Source: Lasiosphaeris hirsuta
Lineage: Eukaryota > Ascomycota > Sordariomycetes > Sordariales > Lasiosphaeriaceae
Assembly: GCA_030549175.1 (NCBI GenBank)
Contig: JAUKUA010000001.1
Span: forward strand, 5,456,001-5,520,000
Length of the DNA: 64,000 bases
Reading direction: 5' to 3'
In this document: positions 24,213-36,135 of the stretch, in pieces
How the letters are laid out: the number at the start of each line of letters is the position of its first letter
How positions within the stretch are numbered: the first letter of the stretch is position 1
Program-made: the position numbers and the translations under genes
The notes under the pieces: generated by a model
Database searches by the model: none
Told to the model about the DNA's origin: nothing
Seen by the model: the letters and a program-made list of their open reading frames with translations, nothing else

Positions 24213-26389
24213 ATGTCGCTCTTTGCTTGGTGCAGCCGGCGGGCGGGAGGACTGGCTATGCTGGCTCTGATAGCGCTTTCATACTGGGTCATCTCGGGCG
24301 AGGTCGAAGCCCAGCGACATGGCTACAAGTATTCGTCAACCGACAGTCTTAGCGCGCCCAATTACAACCCTCAAGGCGCCGGTATCTGGGTGTCCATCTT
24401 CTCGTACTACTGCCTGCTCATCCATTTTCTCGTCTTCGTCTTCCCAATCCGCTCCTGCTGGGCTGTTTTCACCATCACGAGGAGCCTCCAAAAGACTGCG
24501 CGCAGCAAGTCACTGAAAGACTTCAAATTTGCCCATCGCCGCCGTGGCTCATCGACGTCCCTGTCGAGCTCCGAAACCCTGACCTCTTCACGGGACCTGA
24601 GCTCGACATCGAGCAGCGAGGCTGGAGACATGGACCCCGAGTTCTACACTGACGGGGACATCGCACCCGACCGTGTGATTCACGCGATCGTCATCCCGAA
24701 CTATAAGGAGGAAAATGACACCCTTAGAGAGACATTGGATGTCCTTGCATCGCACCCACAGGCCCGCAACACATACGATGTGAGTAGCTTCCCCCTAATT
24801 CGGCGACAGGTTGCACAAGCCGTCGGACACTTCAGAGACTGACAAAGCATTACTCAGGTTTACCTTGCAATGGAACAAAGAGAAAACAATGCAGACACCA
24901 AGGCCGCTAGGTTCACTAACGAGTTTTCCAAGAAATTCCGCTCAATTGACTTCACTATCCATCCGTCCGATATTCCCGGGGAGCTCGCCGGCAAGGGAAG
25001 CAACATGGCGTGGGCCGCTCGCAAGTTGAGCGAGAAGTACTCCATCGGACAGCGCAAGGACGTGATTGTCACAGGAATTGATGGTATGTGGAGCACGACG
25101 TTTCATGCTTTGGGATGTGTTGCAAGCAGTGTTCCTGGGACTTATGCACGTCATGATTCGCTAACACACCTTGTCCGATGCAGCCGATAGTCACCTCTCC
25201 TCCAATTATTTCGCCCTGGTCACCACCATGCACATGGCATCGCCGGATACAGCAAACACGACACTTTACTCGGCACCCATTATTTTTGACCGAAATGCTC
25301 ATAATGTACCCGCAATCGTCCGGGTTGCCGATGTGCTGTGGTCTGCTGCAGGCATGTCTGGACTCTACAAGGGCTCGACCATTGCCCCGCCCACATCGGT
25401 ATACTCGCTCCCGCTTGAATTGGTCGACCGAGTTGGTGGCTGGGACTGTGACTCGGAGGCCATTGGCGAGGACTTGCACATGTATCTCAAGTGCTTCTTT
25501 GTGCTCAATGGAAATCTAACGGTGAAGACTGTCATGAGCCCCGTCAGCCAGACCAACGTCACAGGCGGCGGTCACGGCAAGGGTTTCCCTGGTCTCATCA
25601 TGGACATCCAGGCTCGGTATAAGCAGGCCCAGCGACACATGTGGGGCGCTCTAGATACCGGTTATGCCCTGAGGAAGGTTGTGGAGCTCTGGCAGGAACG
25701 GAAACACACCTCCCGGGCATTCCGGCCTCTCCACACATCCATGTATGTTCTTGAATGATAGATCGGCGGGTGCCACAAGAGACTAACAGTGTTCTAGGAA
25801 TGACGAATCCGATGCATATGTCCCAGATAGCCAAATTGACGGCGTCGACATGGAACTTGCTCCGGAAAGTGGCATCTTCTCTGATGTGGTCACCGACACG
25901 CTCAACGCTCCTGATTACGAACGCATTCTGTCGCTATTCCACAGGTTGTTCGAGGCTCATTTTTTGCCGGTTCAGATGACAATTCTTGTCGTGGCTTCGA
26001 CGCTCTATATCTGGGTCACTGAAGGTACCAACGACACTCACGGTGTGGCATGGATCTTCACCGTTTGCAATGTCCTGCGCACCGCCGGCTTTATGGAAGT
26101 TGCTCTCTACCTCTTTTTGTACGAAGGTTTCCACAGGATATGTGTCGAGACGCGCGAAAAGGAGATGAGCGACGCAGGTCTTACCAAGGGCATGCACTTC
26201 TCCCGCAGAGAGGTCAAGACAAACTACATCGACTATGTGATGGTTCCTCTGGTCGCCCCAGTCTTCGGCTCGATTCCCTGCGCACAGGCTCAAATACAAC
26301 ATTTCTGGACCTTGGACCTGGTATACTCTGTCAGCAAAAAGGTCACACGGAAAAGAGGAAAGTCGTTGACTGCCGCGGCCATGGTATAG
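24213..26389 (+). CDS. GT2-type integral membrane glycosyltransferase (cellulose/chitin-synthase-like fold)
   Basis: Exons are 24213-24779, 24858-25083, 25184-25742 and 25798-26389, with introns of 78, 100 and 55 nt; the product is 647 aa. There are two N-terminal membrane helices (about residues 9-29 and 57-79) and a Ser-rich cytosolic stretch. The catalytic domain carries IVIPNYKEEND (near 163), SNMAWAARKL, the metal-binding DAD of GIDADSH (near 265), an acceptor motif GEDLHM (near 359) and a QAQRHMW variant of the QxxRW motif (near 413). Several C-terminal helices follow. This is the processive family-2 layout seen in Pfam's large GT2-like groups. The sugar substrate cannot be read from sequence. 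A role in cell-wall or surface polysaccharide synthesis is plausible but inferred. Confidence 0.88.
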
Positions 26390-28397
26390 CACCGCGAGAT
26401 GCCTCACAGCTTTTGATCCCCGTTATACGGTATACTATTTTGCTGTTCGATTCTGAAGGCCTCGGTACCTGCTTCTCGATAACTCATGATGAGACGACAA
26501 GAACACGACTGACTGCCAACATTCTTCAGTTCTCCGAAACCCAGTTTCTGAGATCACGGCCGACGAGCAGCCTGCTCGTCTCGCTATTTTCGACTTTTCT
26601 TCATAAACTCAGCTTTGTGAGGCGCGCGTGTGTGTAAATAAAGAGACATGATGTTGATATGCATGGCATGGCATAGGCTTTTGGCATCTAGATATGGGGA
26701 TGGGTTCGACTTCTTTTGCTTGTATGGGCTTCACCGGAGTTCTTGGAGCAAGAGAGGATTATACCGCAGCGGAGACGTTAGATATGAACGATATCCCGCC
26801 TGCTGGCATCATTCGCTTACAGAGACGGAAAGAGATGGAGAAACGGCTGTCGAAGAGAGGACACAGGCCTGGAGATGGCCGAGCCGAGACGGCGATGAGA
26901 AAGGGACACGCGTTTGTTCCCGCCGGGGGTCGGGCTAGCCCGGTGGACAACACAACGACTGAGAGACGGGCCTCAACGAACAGGAGACGACGGCCGCGGA
27001 GACCCTAATACCTGCTAGCCCCTAATATTTAATTATTACTTGTACATAGAGGATGGATAGGAGTGGGACGGGATCTGGCGTGGGGTGGCTGAGGGCGCCC
27101 GGTTGGTATTTGGGCGTACGGGGATGGGGTCACGCCGGCTGTCAGGACCAAGCACCTGCCATATTTGAGATATCCACGCATCTCCCAAACGAGAGGCCAA
27201 CAACATCCATCTCGGCAGCATCGGTGTAAGGGAAAGAAATCAAACCGCTCGCTTGGCGCTGCATTCAAACATTGTCTTGTGACATGCCATCTTTTGCTCT
27301 TGTTTTGTGTCACCGAGCCCGCACCTCTCCTCTCCGTCGACCTTGGTTGCACTTCAGTGGAGCCAACTTGCCCATGCGCTGGGCAGACTCATATGCACCG
27401 GTGATGGGCTCTCCTCCAACGGAAACGGGCAAGAGACTATTCGGCGGCTGCGTCCGTACTGATAAATCCTGCACCGAAAACAGGTACGAAACAATGCCGC
27501 GTCAGCAGAGCGAGTCGGGATGGATTACCGGCACGCTGCTTAGATGGGCAGGCTGTGAAGCTTACGCCGTCTGTTTTCTTCGCCAATTAGCTTGGCTTTC
27601 TGGGCTCAAAAGCCATAAGAAACTATGCCTTGCTTGGGTGTAATGTGTGGGCCGGAGACACTGGCAGGATTGGTGGAATAGTGCTGATTCTCTCATCGTG
27701 CCCGCAAAATTAGGAAGGTATGACGGTTAAGGACAGGGTAGGTGGGACAGCCAAGCTTATTAGGGCGAGTTAGGCCGTTGAATAATTGGGGGTGTGTTGC
27801 ATGAGATGGAATGTATTCTCAAGGTTGAGAGAACACAATATACAATACTCCACGACTGAAAACATTTATTCTCTTTTTTTCTTTGTATTTTGTATCGGTC
27901 CAAAGAAACCATTTAATGGCCAAATCAGCCGCTGAAACCCATTATGCCGAACAAGATCTACCCGGTTGGCCTTTTTCTCCGCCCACGCGGCTCAGATGCG
28001 AGGTCTTGCCCTTGACGAAGTTTCATGCCGAGCTGTCTCGGGGTGTCGGCAGCTAGGAGCCAATCGCAACCTATACCGGACGCCTCTGGGCTAGACACGG
28101 CGCCGGTTTCACAACGATTGCAGGTTGCACCGGCACCGAAAGTCCGATCTGGACCGGGTGAGTTTTGGACAAACCTTGTCAACTTCCGAACGTCGCCGGG
28201 AGGAACATTATGTAATTGACAGCGGCAGGCTTTCTGTTGTCATTTAAGGAGTAGATTGTTCACATCGAAGTGTTCAATCCAAGGTCGACAGGCCTTTGCC
28301 GTGTCTTCATTTGCAATTTCAACTTGAGTTTTGCTCCAACACCCAAAAGCAGCCAGATACTCCGTACCCACACCAAGGACATTGTTAGTTCTTCACG
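26390..28397. other. Intergenic region downstream of the glycosyltransferase
   Basis: About 2 kb. An AATAAA at 26637-26642 lies 248 nt past the glycosyltransferase stop and could be its poly(A) signal. A 104-codon ORF (26694-27008) with a basic tail has coding-like composition but no recognised domain or start context. Nothing else is supported. Confidence 0.45.
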
Positions 28398-29309
28398 ATG
28401 GGCGCGCCAAATGGACATAAGACCATCCGGATTGGAGTATTTATGCCATCGGGGGCACAAGTGCTGGATATGGCATGCGTCGATATCTTCGGGACGATAA
28501 GTTATGAATACGTCAAGGAACAGGCAAGCTTCATACCGGCGCCCATCATCACACTTGCACCCAGCGTGGAGATTATATGTAAGTAGATGGCGGTAGATAC
28601 TCCCATTTCGACCAGCAGCCCATCCACATGTGCGTCACTAATCACCCCTGGCTTCAGATATCGGAACTGCCCAGCCCGGCGAGCTCATCCAAATGACGTC
28701 CAACATGAAGATTGAGTGCCATCATCACATGTCAGACCCCGAAGTCCAGCCGGGCAAGCTAGACATCGTCGTCGTTCCTGGCCCGGACCCAAACCTAACC
28801 TTTGATGCCCCTGTGAGAGAATGGCTCGCTGCACATGGAGCCGAGAAGGAAACTGACATCCTGTGCGTGTGTACGGGCATCTACTTGTGCGGCGAGGCAG
28901 GCTTGCTCAGAGGGAAACGTGTCTGTGGACCACGAGCGTTGCAGTCGCAGCTCAAGGCCAAATTCGAAGGGGCAACGTGGATGGGGGACGAATTCCGGTG
29001 GATACAGGATGGGAATTTCTGGTCCTGCGGTATGGTTCCCTCCCTCTCCGCATAACCATGTCCAACGTGGCCGTGATGTGACTGACGGGTGATACAGGTG
29101 GCATCACAAACGGGAACGATCTGGTGGCGGCATACGTACGACACAGTCCTCGGTTTCCCAGCCCTGTCGCTGAGTTTGGCTTGGTCATGACGGACACGGG
29201 AGACAGGTCGCAGAGGTACGAGACCAGCCAAACCGCCGTGACATTAGGTGTTGTCTGGCAAGTTCTCAAGGCTGTGTTTCTGGGACTCGGCAAGAAGAAA
29301 GGTGAATGA
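28398..29309 (+). CDS. DJ-1/PfpI (ThiJ) superfamily protein
   Basis: Exons are 28398-28578, 28658-29029 and 29098-29309, with introns of 79 and 68 nt; the product is 254 aa. The class I glutamine amidotransferase-like fold is shown by the N-terminal IRIGVFMPSGAQVLDMACVD, the central LDIVVVPGPDP and the nucleophile elbow DILCVCTGIYLCGEAGLL, whose Cys132 sits where the catalytic Cys is expected. GGITNGNDLVAAYV and a C-terminal helix follow. Members include isonitrile hydratases, glyoxalase III-type enzymes and chaperones, so the activity is not predictable. Both introns are phase 1 and restore family sequence exactly (EIIYIGTAQPGE; WSCGGITNGN). Confidence 0.9.
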
Positions 29310-30145
29310 GGCCGGGAAAAGATTTGGCATTGCGGGACGTAGGAAACATTTTCCTGTGCACTTGTACGAAGTTCATTTGGGTCAGAATCCGGCATTCCTG
29401 ATTGCGAAACCTTCCCTCACCCTACCTATATTATAGCATGTATTGCCAATACAAATGCTCTCATACCCCGTGACCCCTACACACATATATATGCGGATAT
29501 ATCCTGGACGAAACTCGGACTCGCTGAGAACTGAAGCCATGAGAATTGTTGGATGATAATGCTGGGATGGTGACACGGGAAAAATGATTCTTTAAAGCGT
29601 TTACTCTTCATAGTGGAGATAAAGTCAGGTTCATCCTGGCTGTTTATCTCGATCAAAGTGAGTAAAACCCGAACACTGGGCACCGTGGCGAGACATGGAC
29701 TCTCGTCGAAGGTCGCAAGGCTGCAAAAGTCGCAAAAGTCGAAGAGAGAGCTTCACCGCAACCCAAACAATCAGCACTGTGGAGACATGGCCGCTGCAGT
29801 TTTGCTGTTCTTGGCGACCTGTGGTTGGCCGTTGGCCGATAAGAGTGCTTATCGATAGAAAAGTGTGGGGTTTCTCAATTTTTTTCTCGACTGGTAGCTT
29901 GCGCCTGAGCATTTTTTTTTTTTGCGGATCCTGGCGCTCTTGTCGAGTCCTCTTTCTCCCCTTTAATTGAGGACCTGCTATATTTTCCGCTGCCTCGCCC
30001 TCCCGACACCTCCTAATCCCTTCATTTCCTCAATCCGCTCTTCCTCTAACCTCACATCACCATATTGACTGACTACGCGTCGTCAATTCCTCGCCATTAA
30101 TTACAAAGGAAGCATCTACGACACCGTCCCGCATCTTCCTTCACC
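29310..30145. other. Intergenic region / FPR4 promoter
   Basis: About 0.84 kb. The last 250 nt are CT-rich and contain a T12 run near 29911-29922, as expected for the leader of the highly expressed FKBP gene. No gene is seen. Confidence 0.5.
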
Positions 30146-31758
30146 ATGTCGGCGCTTCTGCCTGTCGCGCTCTACGGCCTGGAGGTGCCCACCGGAGGCA
30201 TCTTCGTCCCCGCTGCGTTCGAGTTCCCCGCCACGGTACGCCAGTGCTACCCGTCTCGGTGCTGCTTTCGAGATCTTGTGCTCACAATAACCTTAGATCC
30301 GCATCACTATGGCCGCTCTCGATCCCACCGCAGAGCCTGAAGCCGACGCCGATGGCAACATTCCCGCCGTTCCTCGCTCTACCCTGAAGATCATCAAGGC
30401 CACCAGCGAGGGCGACGACTCGGAGTCGGACGACGATGATGATGCCCTTGAGCGCCTCCTTAGCGGCGCTGATGACGAGGAAGACTCTGATGAGGAAGAG
30501 ACCAACGGAGGCCCTAGCGACCCCTCCAAGTCAAAGAAGGCCCGCCAGGCTGCCGCCATCAAGAAGCTTCTTGCGGCGACCCAGGAGGCATCTGATGATG
30601 AGATGGAGGATGCTGATGCCAAGCCCAAGAAGGGCAAGGCAAAGGCCAGCGAGGAGGATTCTGAGGAGGAGTCCGAGGAGGATAGCGAAGACGGGGACGA
30701 TCTCGAGTTCGAGGACTATGTCGTTTGCACCCTCGATACCGAGCGCGTAAGTTGCCCCGCTGCGTATCACCCAGCCAGCGATCCCAGCTAATCCCCACCG
30801 CAGAACTTCCAGCAGGCAATCGACATCACAATCCAAGAGAACGAGCAGATCTTCTTCGTCGTTACCGGGACCCACGCAGTTTACCTTACCGGTAACTACG
30901 TCATCACCGGTGACGAGGAGAATTCCGATGAGGATGAAGAGGATGACGAGGACTACGATCTCCCCCCCGGTCTGGGGGATATGGACGATTCGGAGCTGAG
31001 CGATGAGCTCGATGAGATCGAGGGCGTTTCCCGCATCAAGGAGATTGATACCGATGAGGAGGACGCTCCCAAGCTTGTGAGCGCCAAGAAGAGCAAGAAG
31101 AGGCCTGCTGAGGAGGAGGCCGAGGGTCTCGATGAGATGATGTCCCAGGACGGCAAGAAGCTGAGCAAGAAGCAGCTGAAGAAGCTTAAGACAGCTGAGG
31201 GCAAGGCCGCTGCAGCTGAGTCTGCGGCCAAGGAGTCCCCGGCTTCAGCCAAGTCGGACAAGAAGGTGCAGTTCGCTAAGGAGCTTGAGCAGGGCCCTAC
31301 TGGCCCTGCCAAGCAGCAGGCCGAGAAGGCTGCCGAGAGGGTCGGCAAGGCTGAGAAGCCGGCTGCCGGTGTGAAGGTTATCCAGGGCGTCACCATTGAC
31401 GATCGTAAAGTTGGCACGGGCCGCACTGTCAAGTCTGGAGACAAGGTCGGCATGCGTTATATCGGCAAGCTGACGAACGGCAAGGTTTTCGATGGTAAGT
31501 TGACCAAGCTTTCATGTTGAGTAATAATGCACGAGGCTAATATCAACAACAGCCAACAAGAAGGGCGCACCGTTCACCTTCAAGGTCGGCAAGGGTGAGG
31601 TCATCAAGGGCTGGGACATCGGTATTGTCGGCATGTCTGTCGGTGGCGAGCGTCGCTTGACTATTCCTGCTCAGCATGCCTATGGAAGCAAGTCGCTCCC
31701 TGGTATCCCGGCAAACAGCACACTTGTCTTCGATGTCAAGTTGTTGGAGATCAAGTAA
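30146..31758 (+). CDS. fpr4: Nucleolar FKBP-type peptidyl-prolyl isomerase (FPR3/FPR4 family)
   Basis: Exons are 30146-30235, 30297-30746, 30804-31494 and 31553-31758; the product is 478 aa. The N-terminal nucleoplasmin-like domain starts [18 protein letters not shown] and resumes with [13 protein letters not shown] and [20 protein letters not shown]. It is interleaved with long acidic D/E/S tracts and Lys-rich stretches. The C-terminal FK506-binding domain (about residues 369-478) has [51 protein letters not shown] and a VFDVKLLEI end. Fungal FPR3/4 act as nucleolar or chromatin histone chaperones and proline isomerases, binding histones H3 and H4. All three introns (61, 57 and 58 nt) are canonical. 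Confidence 0.94.
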
Positions 31759-32626
31759 ACGGCCACTGCCACATCACGATTTGCAACCGGCGGCTGTCGT
31801 CACACCGGTCTGGATTTCATGGCGTTGGTGTTGGTACTGCAGCCCCATGTACTTTACGGCTTGGTGTTTTCCTCCGTCTTGTTTTTCTCGGCCTTGCCCT
31901 CCTAGCCTTTCCCGTGGCTGCCTAATTCCCTTTGTGAGCGGATCTCGGGATTGAGTTCCTCAACACCGCAATTGAGTCCTCCGACCCAGGCGCGGTCTGC
32001 AAATATCCCGCTTTTGAGGCGGGGCAAGCAGGCACGGTTAGACGGGATGACGAGGTATGCATTGCATATGGATTGGCAGAACAAAACGTATTTGCGCGCG
32101 ATGGGGGTTTCTTTTTTATCGCGACATTTCTCAGATCTTTGTACTGTTAGGGAGAGTACAGATATTCCCCACGTCCACGTCTCGATGGTTTCGATGATGT
32201 CAACAATAAAAATCCGATTTCTAATACCTGCTTCGTATACATCTGAATGGGTCTTCTAGTGCAACTGAAGAGCTTCCGTCTACGTACGTATATGGAACTA
32301 AGCTTGGTCTTACCTGCCACCTGCCCTTGGAATGGCGTGACGTGACTGACTTGGTGTTTTCAGCAGGGGGCTCCTGCCTGTGCCTGGAGAGTTGTACCGG
32401 GCGAGGAAGCTGGCCCCCCTATTGTAGGGAAGGCAGTGTGGTGTGGGCAATACGGGGAGGTGGATAACTGGGGACTGCCTCGGCCTTGGCTATCTCATCC
32501 CCCAACCGCTGCGTCGTCTACACACTTACTTTCCTTGCCCCTTACTCTCGCTAGCCAAGGCAGCCCACAACATTTACGTTGTAGCATTACCAGTCCGGCA
32601 ATCAATGGACACGACCGTGGAGCGAC
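31759..32626. other. Intergenic region
   Basis: About 0.87 kb between the FKBP gene and the kinase. An AATAAA lies at 32205-32210. No gene is supported. Confidence 0.5.
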
Positions 32627-35600
32627 ATGAAGAGGAGACATTCCTTGGATCCAATTCAGACCGGGGCCATCCTTCCGGGCAGCGACGCCAGGCTTGACAA
32701 CGATTTGAGCACCGAGTTCCTTTCTCTAGTAGAGCCACGGCCTCTCCATCCCTCCAAGATCCGCCGCCACGGGTCCAGGATTATCCTGGCACTCAAGTCG
32801 CTGACCAACAGCGGTGCGTGTCCTCATGTCCATAGTAGCTACCTTGGTTGCTGATGCTATTCCTAGCTTCTGATAGATCCGTCATTGAGCATCACCACGC
32901 TGCCCTGTCACCAAGCACTTCCAGGGCCAGATCCATATTGGCACAGGGCTTGAATAGAATGTCGGGCGCGCTGTTCCGGGCTCCCGCTGACCCAACAGTC
33001 ATCCACCGGGTGGCGCTAAAGGGCCGGCCGTCGCTGCAGCACACGTTTCAACATGTTGACGTCCTGCCGTTCTCCAACGACGCTCCCAGATCTTTCAACA
33101 TGAGGGACGCAAATACAGAGTCGAGCAAGAACAGCAACGGCAATAGTCACTCTGGAAAGTCACCCGACGACTCAACGGCTCAAACATCTCTAGACTCCAA
33201 GTTTCAAGCATATTCATCAGGGAATTTAAATATCCCCAGGGATAACGGCATGGAGCCGTGTGATCGGGGCCACCACCACATGAATAATATGGCTGCAAGC
33301 TTTGCCAACCGCCGCAACCCAAATACACGTTCGAGCCCCGACAGCAACCTGACGACGATTCAGGAGACGATCCTCGATCAAGTATCACCCAGTGTACTCA
33401 CAGTCGAGCGCGCGTCAGCTGCTAAGATATTTCTCGAGACGTATTTCAATGAGCGCCTGGCCTCGGGCCCCAGCCCGCGGTCCATTCGCCTCCGTCTACT
33501 CGAGTCCCATATCTTCAGCCAAGGAAACACGGGTCAGATCAGTGCTAACGAGTTGGATGAAGTGCGCACCCAATTCTGCAGGCGCGAGACAAACCACTTA
33601 CGGGAAACGCGGGTGATGAAGGCGCGGAGTATCCGCGCGCTGGCGGCGCCCCGTGGGACCCCCGAGGCTTGCCTAGTCAACGATTACGAGGTTATCAAGA
33701 TTCTCGGCAAGGGAAGCTTTGGCGTGGTGAGGCTGGTGCGCGAGAAGCACCGGCGGGTAGAGGAGGGTAAGCCTGGCGACGGATGGTCGGAGGGCGAGAG
33801 AAGGCAGGTGTATGCCATGAAGGTGATCCGGAAGTCGGATATGCTACGCACCAGCCAGGAGGGCCACTTGAGAGCCGAGCGAGACTTCCTTGTCGCCTCG
33901 GAGGGTTCCATGTGGTGCGTACGGTTTTGACCCTCCCCCTCTTCCCTTCTGCCTTACAAATATGCTAGTCTGGTTCTAATAGGAGGTTTTCAGGATCGTG
34001 CCACTTATTGCCAGTTTCCAGGACGCAGCTAGTCTGTACCTGGTGATGGAGTACATGCCGGGAGGAGACTTCCTCGGTTTGCTGATCCGAGAGAACACAC
34101 TACACGAGACGGTGGCGCGTTTTTACGTGGCTGAAATGGTACTATGCGTCGAGGCAGCGCACGCTCTCCGCTGCATTCACAGGGACATCAAACCAGATAA
34201 CTTTCTGATTTCTGCGTCCGGCCACCTCAAGATCAGCGACTTTGGACTGGCATTCGACGGCCACTGGTCCCACGATACCGCCTACTACAACAGCCACCGT
34301 TACAGCCTGTTGGGAAAGCTTGGCATCAATGTTGAGGGCGACGACCAGGACAAGAACGATGGGCGAAGTCTGGCGGCCACTATGAAGTGGGCGAGCAACA
34401 TCATGAGTGGCATTGAGAAGCACGACAAGAAGAATCTCGATGATGGGGAGCCCCTACTCAACTGGCGCAATCGGTGTGGAAACCGCACCTCGGCCATGAG
34501 CGTGGTCGGGACGAGCCAGTACATGGCGCCCGAGGTGGTGGAGGGCAAGAAGTATGACGCCAGATGCGATTAGTGGAGCGTCGGCGTGATCTTGTACGAG
34601 TGTTTGTATGGCCACACACCCTTTTTATCGGAAGAGGGCCGCCAGGTGACGAAGCAGAACATCATGGTAAAGCCCCTGGCCCCTTTTGAGCCTGTCGGAG
34701 CCGTGGTGGAGAGTTTCCTAGCTGATTCCCGGGTAGAAGCACAAGGAGACCTTTGGTTTTCCAACCCGGCCCGTCGTGTCCCACCGGTGCCAGCACCTGA
34801 TTGCCTCGCTGATCCAAGACAAGGAGAACCGATTATGCTCGAAACGTTACCGTTTCAAAGACCTGGTGTCGGCTTCGTCGGCGACGCTGGGCGACGGACT
34901 GGGCCCGGGTTCACACGGCAATACCCGTCCAGCACCACAGAAGCAGCCGCAGAAGGGACATCGCGACTTCGCAGGCCGATACGTATTTCCGTATGATGCC
35001 GAGGATATCAAGGCACACAAATGGTTCAGGGGTGTGCCCTGGGAGCGGCTGCATGAGGTCGAGCCGCCACATGTGCCCCAGCTCCGGGCCGTTGATGACA
35101 CACACTACTTTAAAGAAGAGGATGAAATCAGCGACTGGAGCGAGAGCGAGACATCGGACTCTGAGCAGCGGGCGCAGTTTGAGGTCGAACCTGGCCCGAC
35201 ACTGTTTAGGAGCACGCGGGTGGGTTTTCCTCCTGTACCGCCGAGCCCCACGACCGAGACAGTAATTGTGGCGGACCCACGCCCGCAGGCCAAGGCCGAA
35301 GACGCACGCATCGCTTTGAAAGGCTTCCGCCGCAGCGTGCAGAAATGGGCGCTCGCGGCCATCGCCACGCCGTTTGACGCTACTCGTCTTCGCAACATAG
35401 ACGCCCAGATCGATGGAATGCCGGGGCTGTTACCCACTGAGCGAACCGCGCTGCGGCATTTTATGAGGGCTTTTGGTCGCAAAGACCACAAGCGGCCGCG
35501 CGACCGGCTGCTGCGTGATCCGGAGGTAAGGGGCGTTGTCATGGATGTACGCAAGAAGACAGCCTTTCTCGGATATACGTGGCGGCGGATGCGACCGCCT

Positions 35601-35846
35601 ACACCCGTCGAGGATTGGGAGAATGATGAGATGGAGCGCGATGAGAACGTGGAAGGGGAAGCGAGCGGCGACGGGCTGGCTGTTTACGAGGATGGCGTTT
35701 GTGTTGGCGAGCATGAAGGCTGGCATGGCGTTGGGCTAGATGGGGGAGCAGGGCCGGCAGTTGGGGCATATGGAGCGTTTGGTGGTTGGGGGGACGACAT
35801 TGTTGCGATGAGGGCGTTGCATAGGGGGAGGATGAGCATGCATTGA
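32627..35846 (+). pseudogene. NDR-like AGC Ser/Thr protein kinase with an in-frame stop in the kinase domain
   Basis: Exons are 32627-32813, 32867-33914, 33994-34666 and 34737-35846, with introns of 53, 79 and 70 nt. Kinase motifs are complete up to the break: GKGSFGVVRLV (near 33703), YAMKVIRKSD, HRDIKPDNFL (near 34178), SDFGLAF and MAPEVVEG. At 34571-34573 a TAG replaces the expected Trp of RCD-W-WSVG, at codon 605. Downstream the same frame continues WSVGVILYECLYGHTPFL, and a clean intron restores KHKETFGFPTRP and RCQHLIASLIQ. The C-terminal region to 35846 is open. A long insert between DFG and APE is typical of NDR/LATS kinases. With one stop in an otherwise intact 1005-residue frame, this is a very recent nonsense allele, a sequence error, or a truncated gene. 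The start ATG is provisional. Confidence 0.75.
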
Positions 35847-36135
35847 GGGCGAGATGTAGGATAAGAAAATGGGGCGAGAGTAACTGTCGGACGCCAATCA
35901 GTATGGTGGGGTGAGGAGGAAGAGTTGTCGTAGTCGTGAGACGCAAAAAGTAAGGTTGGTAAGGAATCAAACTGAGAAACAGCCATAGAGAGTATTAACA
36001 TTATAAATTTGTGTCATGGGGCACTGCCCTTGGTTTTGTTTCCGTCTGAACGTCGTCATGCGTTAAGTACATAGATTCAAGACGCTTCCAACATTATTGC
36101 CCAATCTGCAAATTGAGGTCCTTCGCCATGCCACA

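Noticed and set aside
34667..34736. Possible second disruption in the NDR-like kinase
   Set aside because: The frame change is explained by a canonical intron (GTAAAG..GGTAG) that restores the expected kinase sequence.
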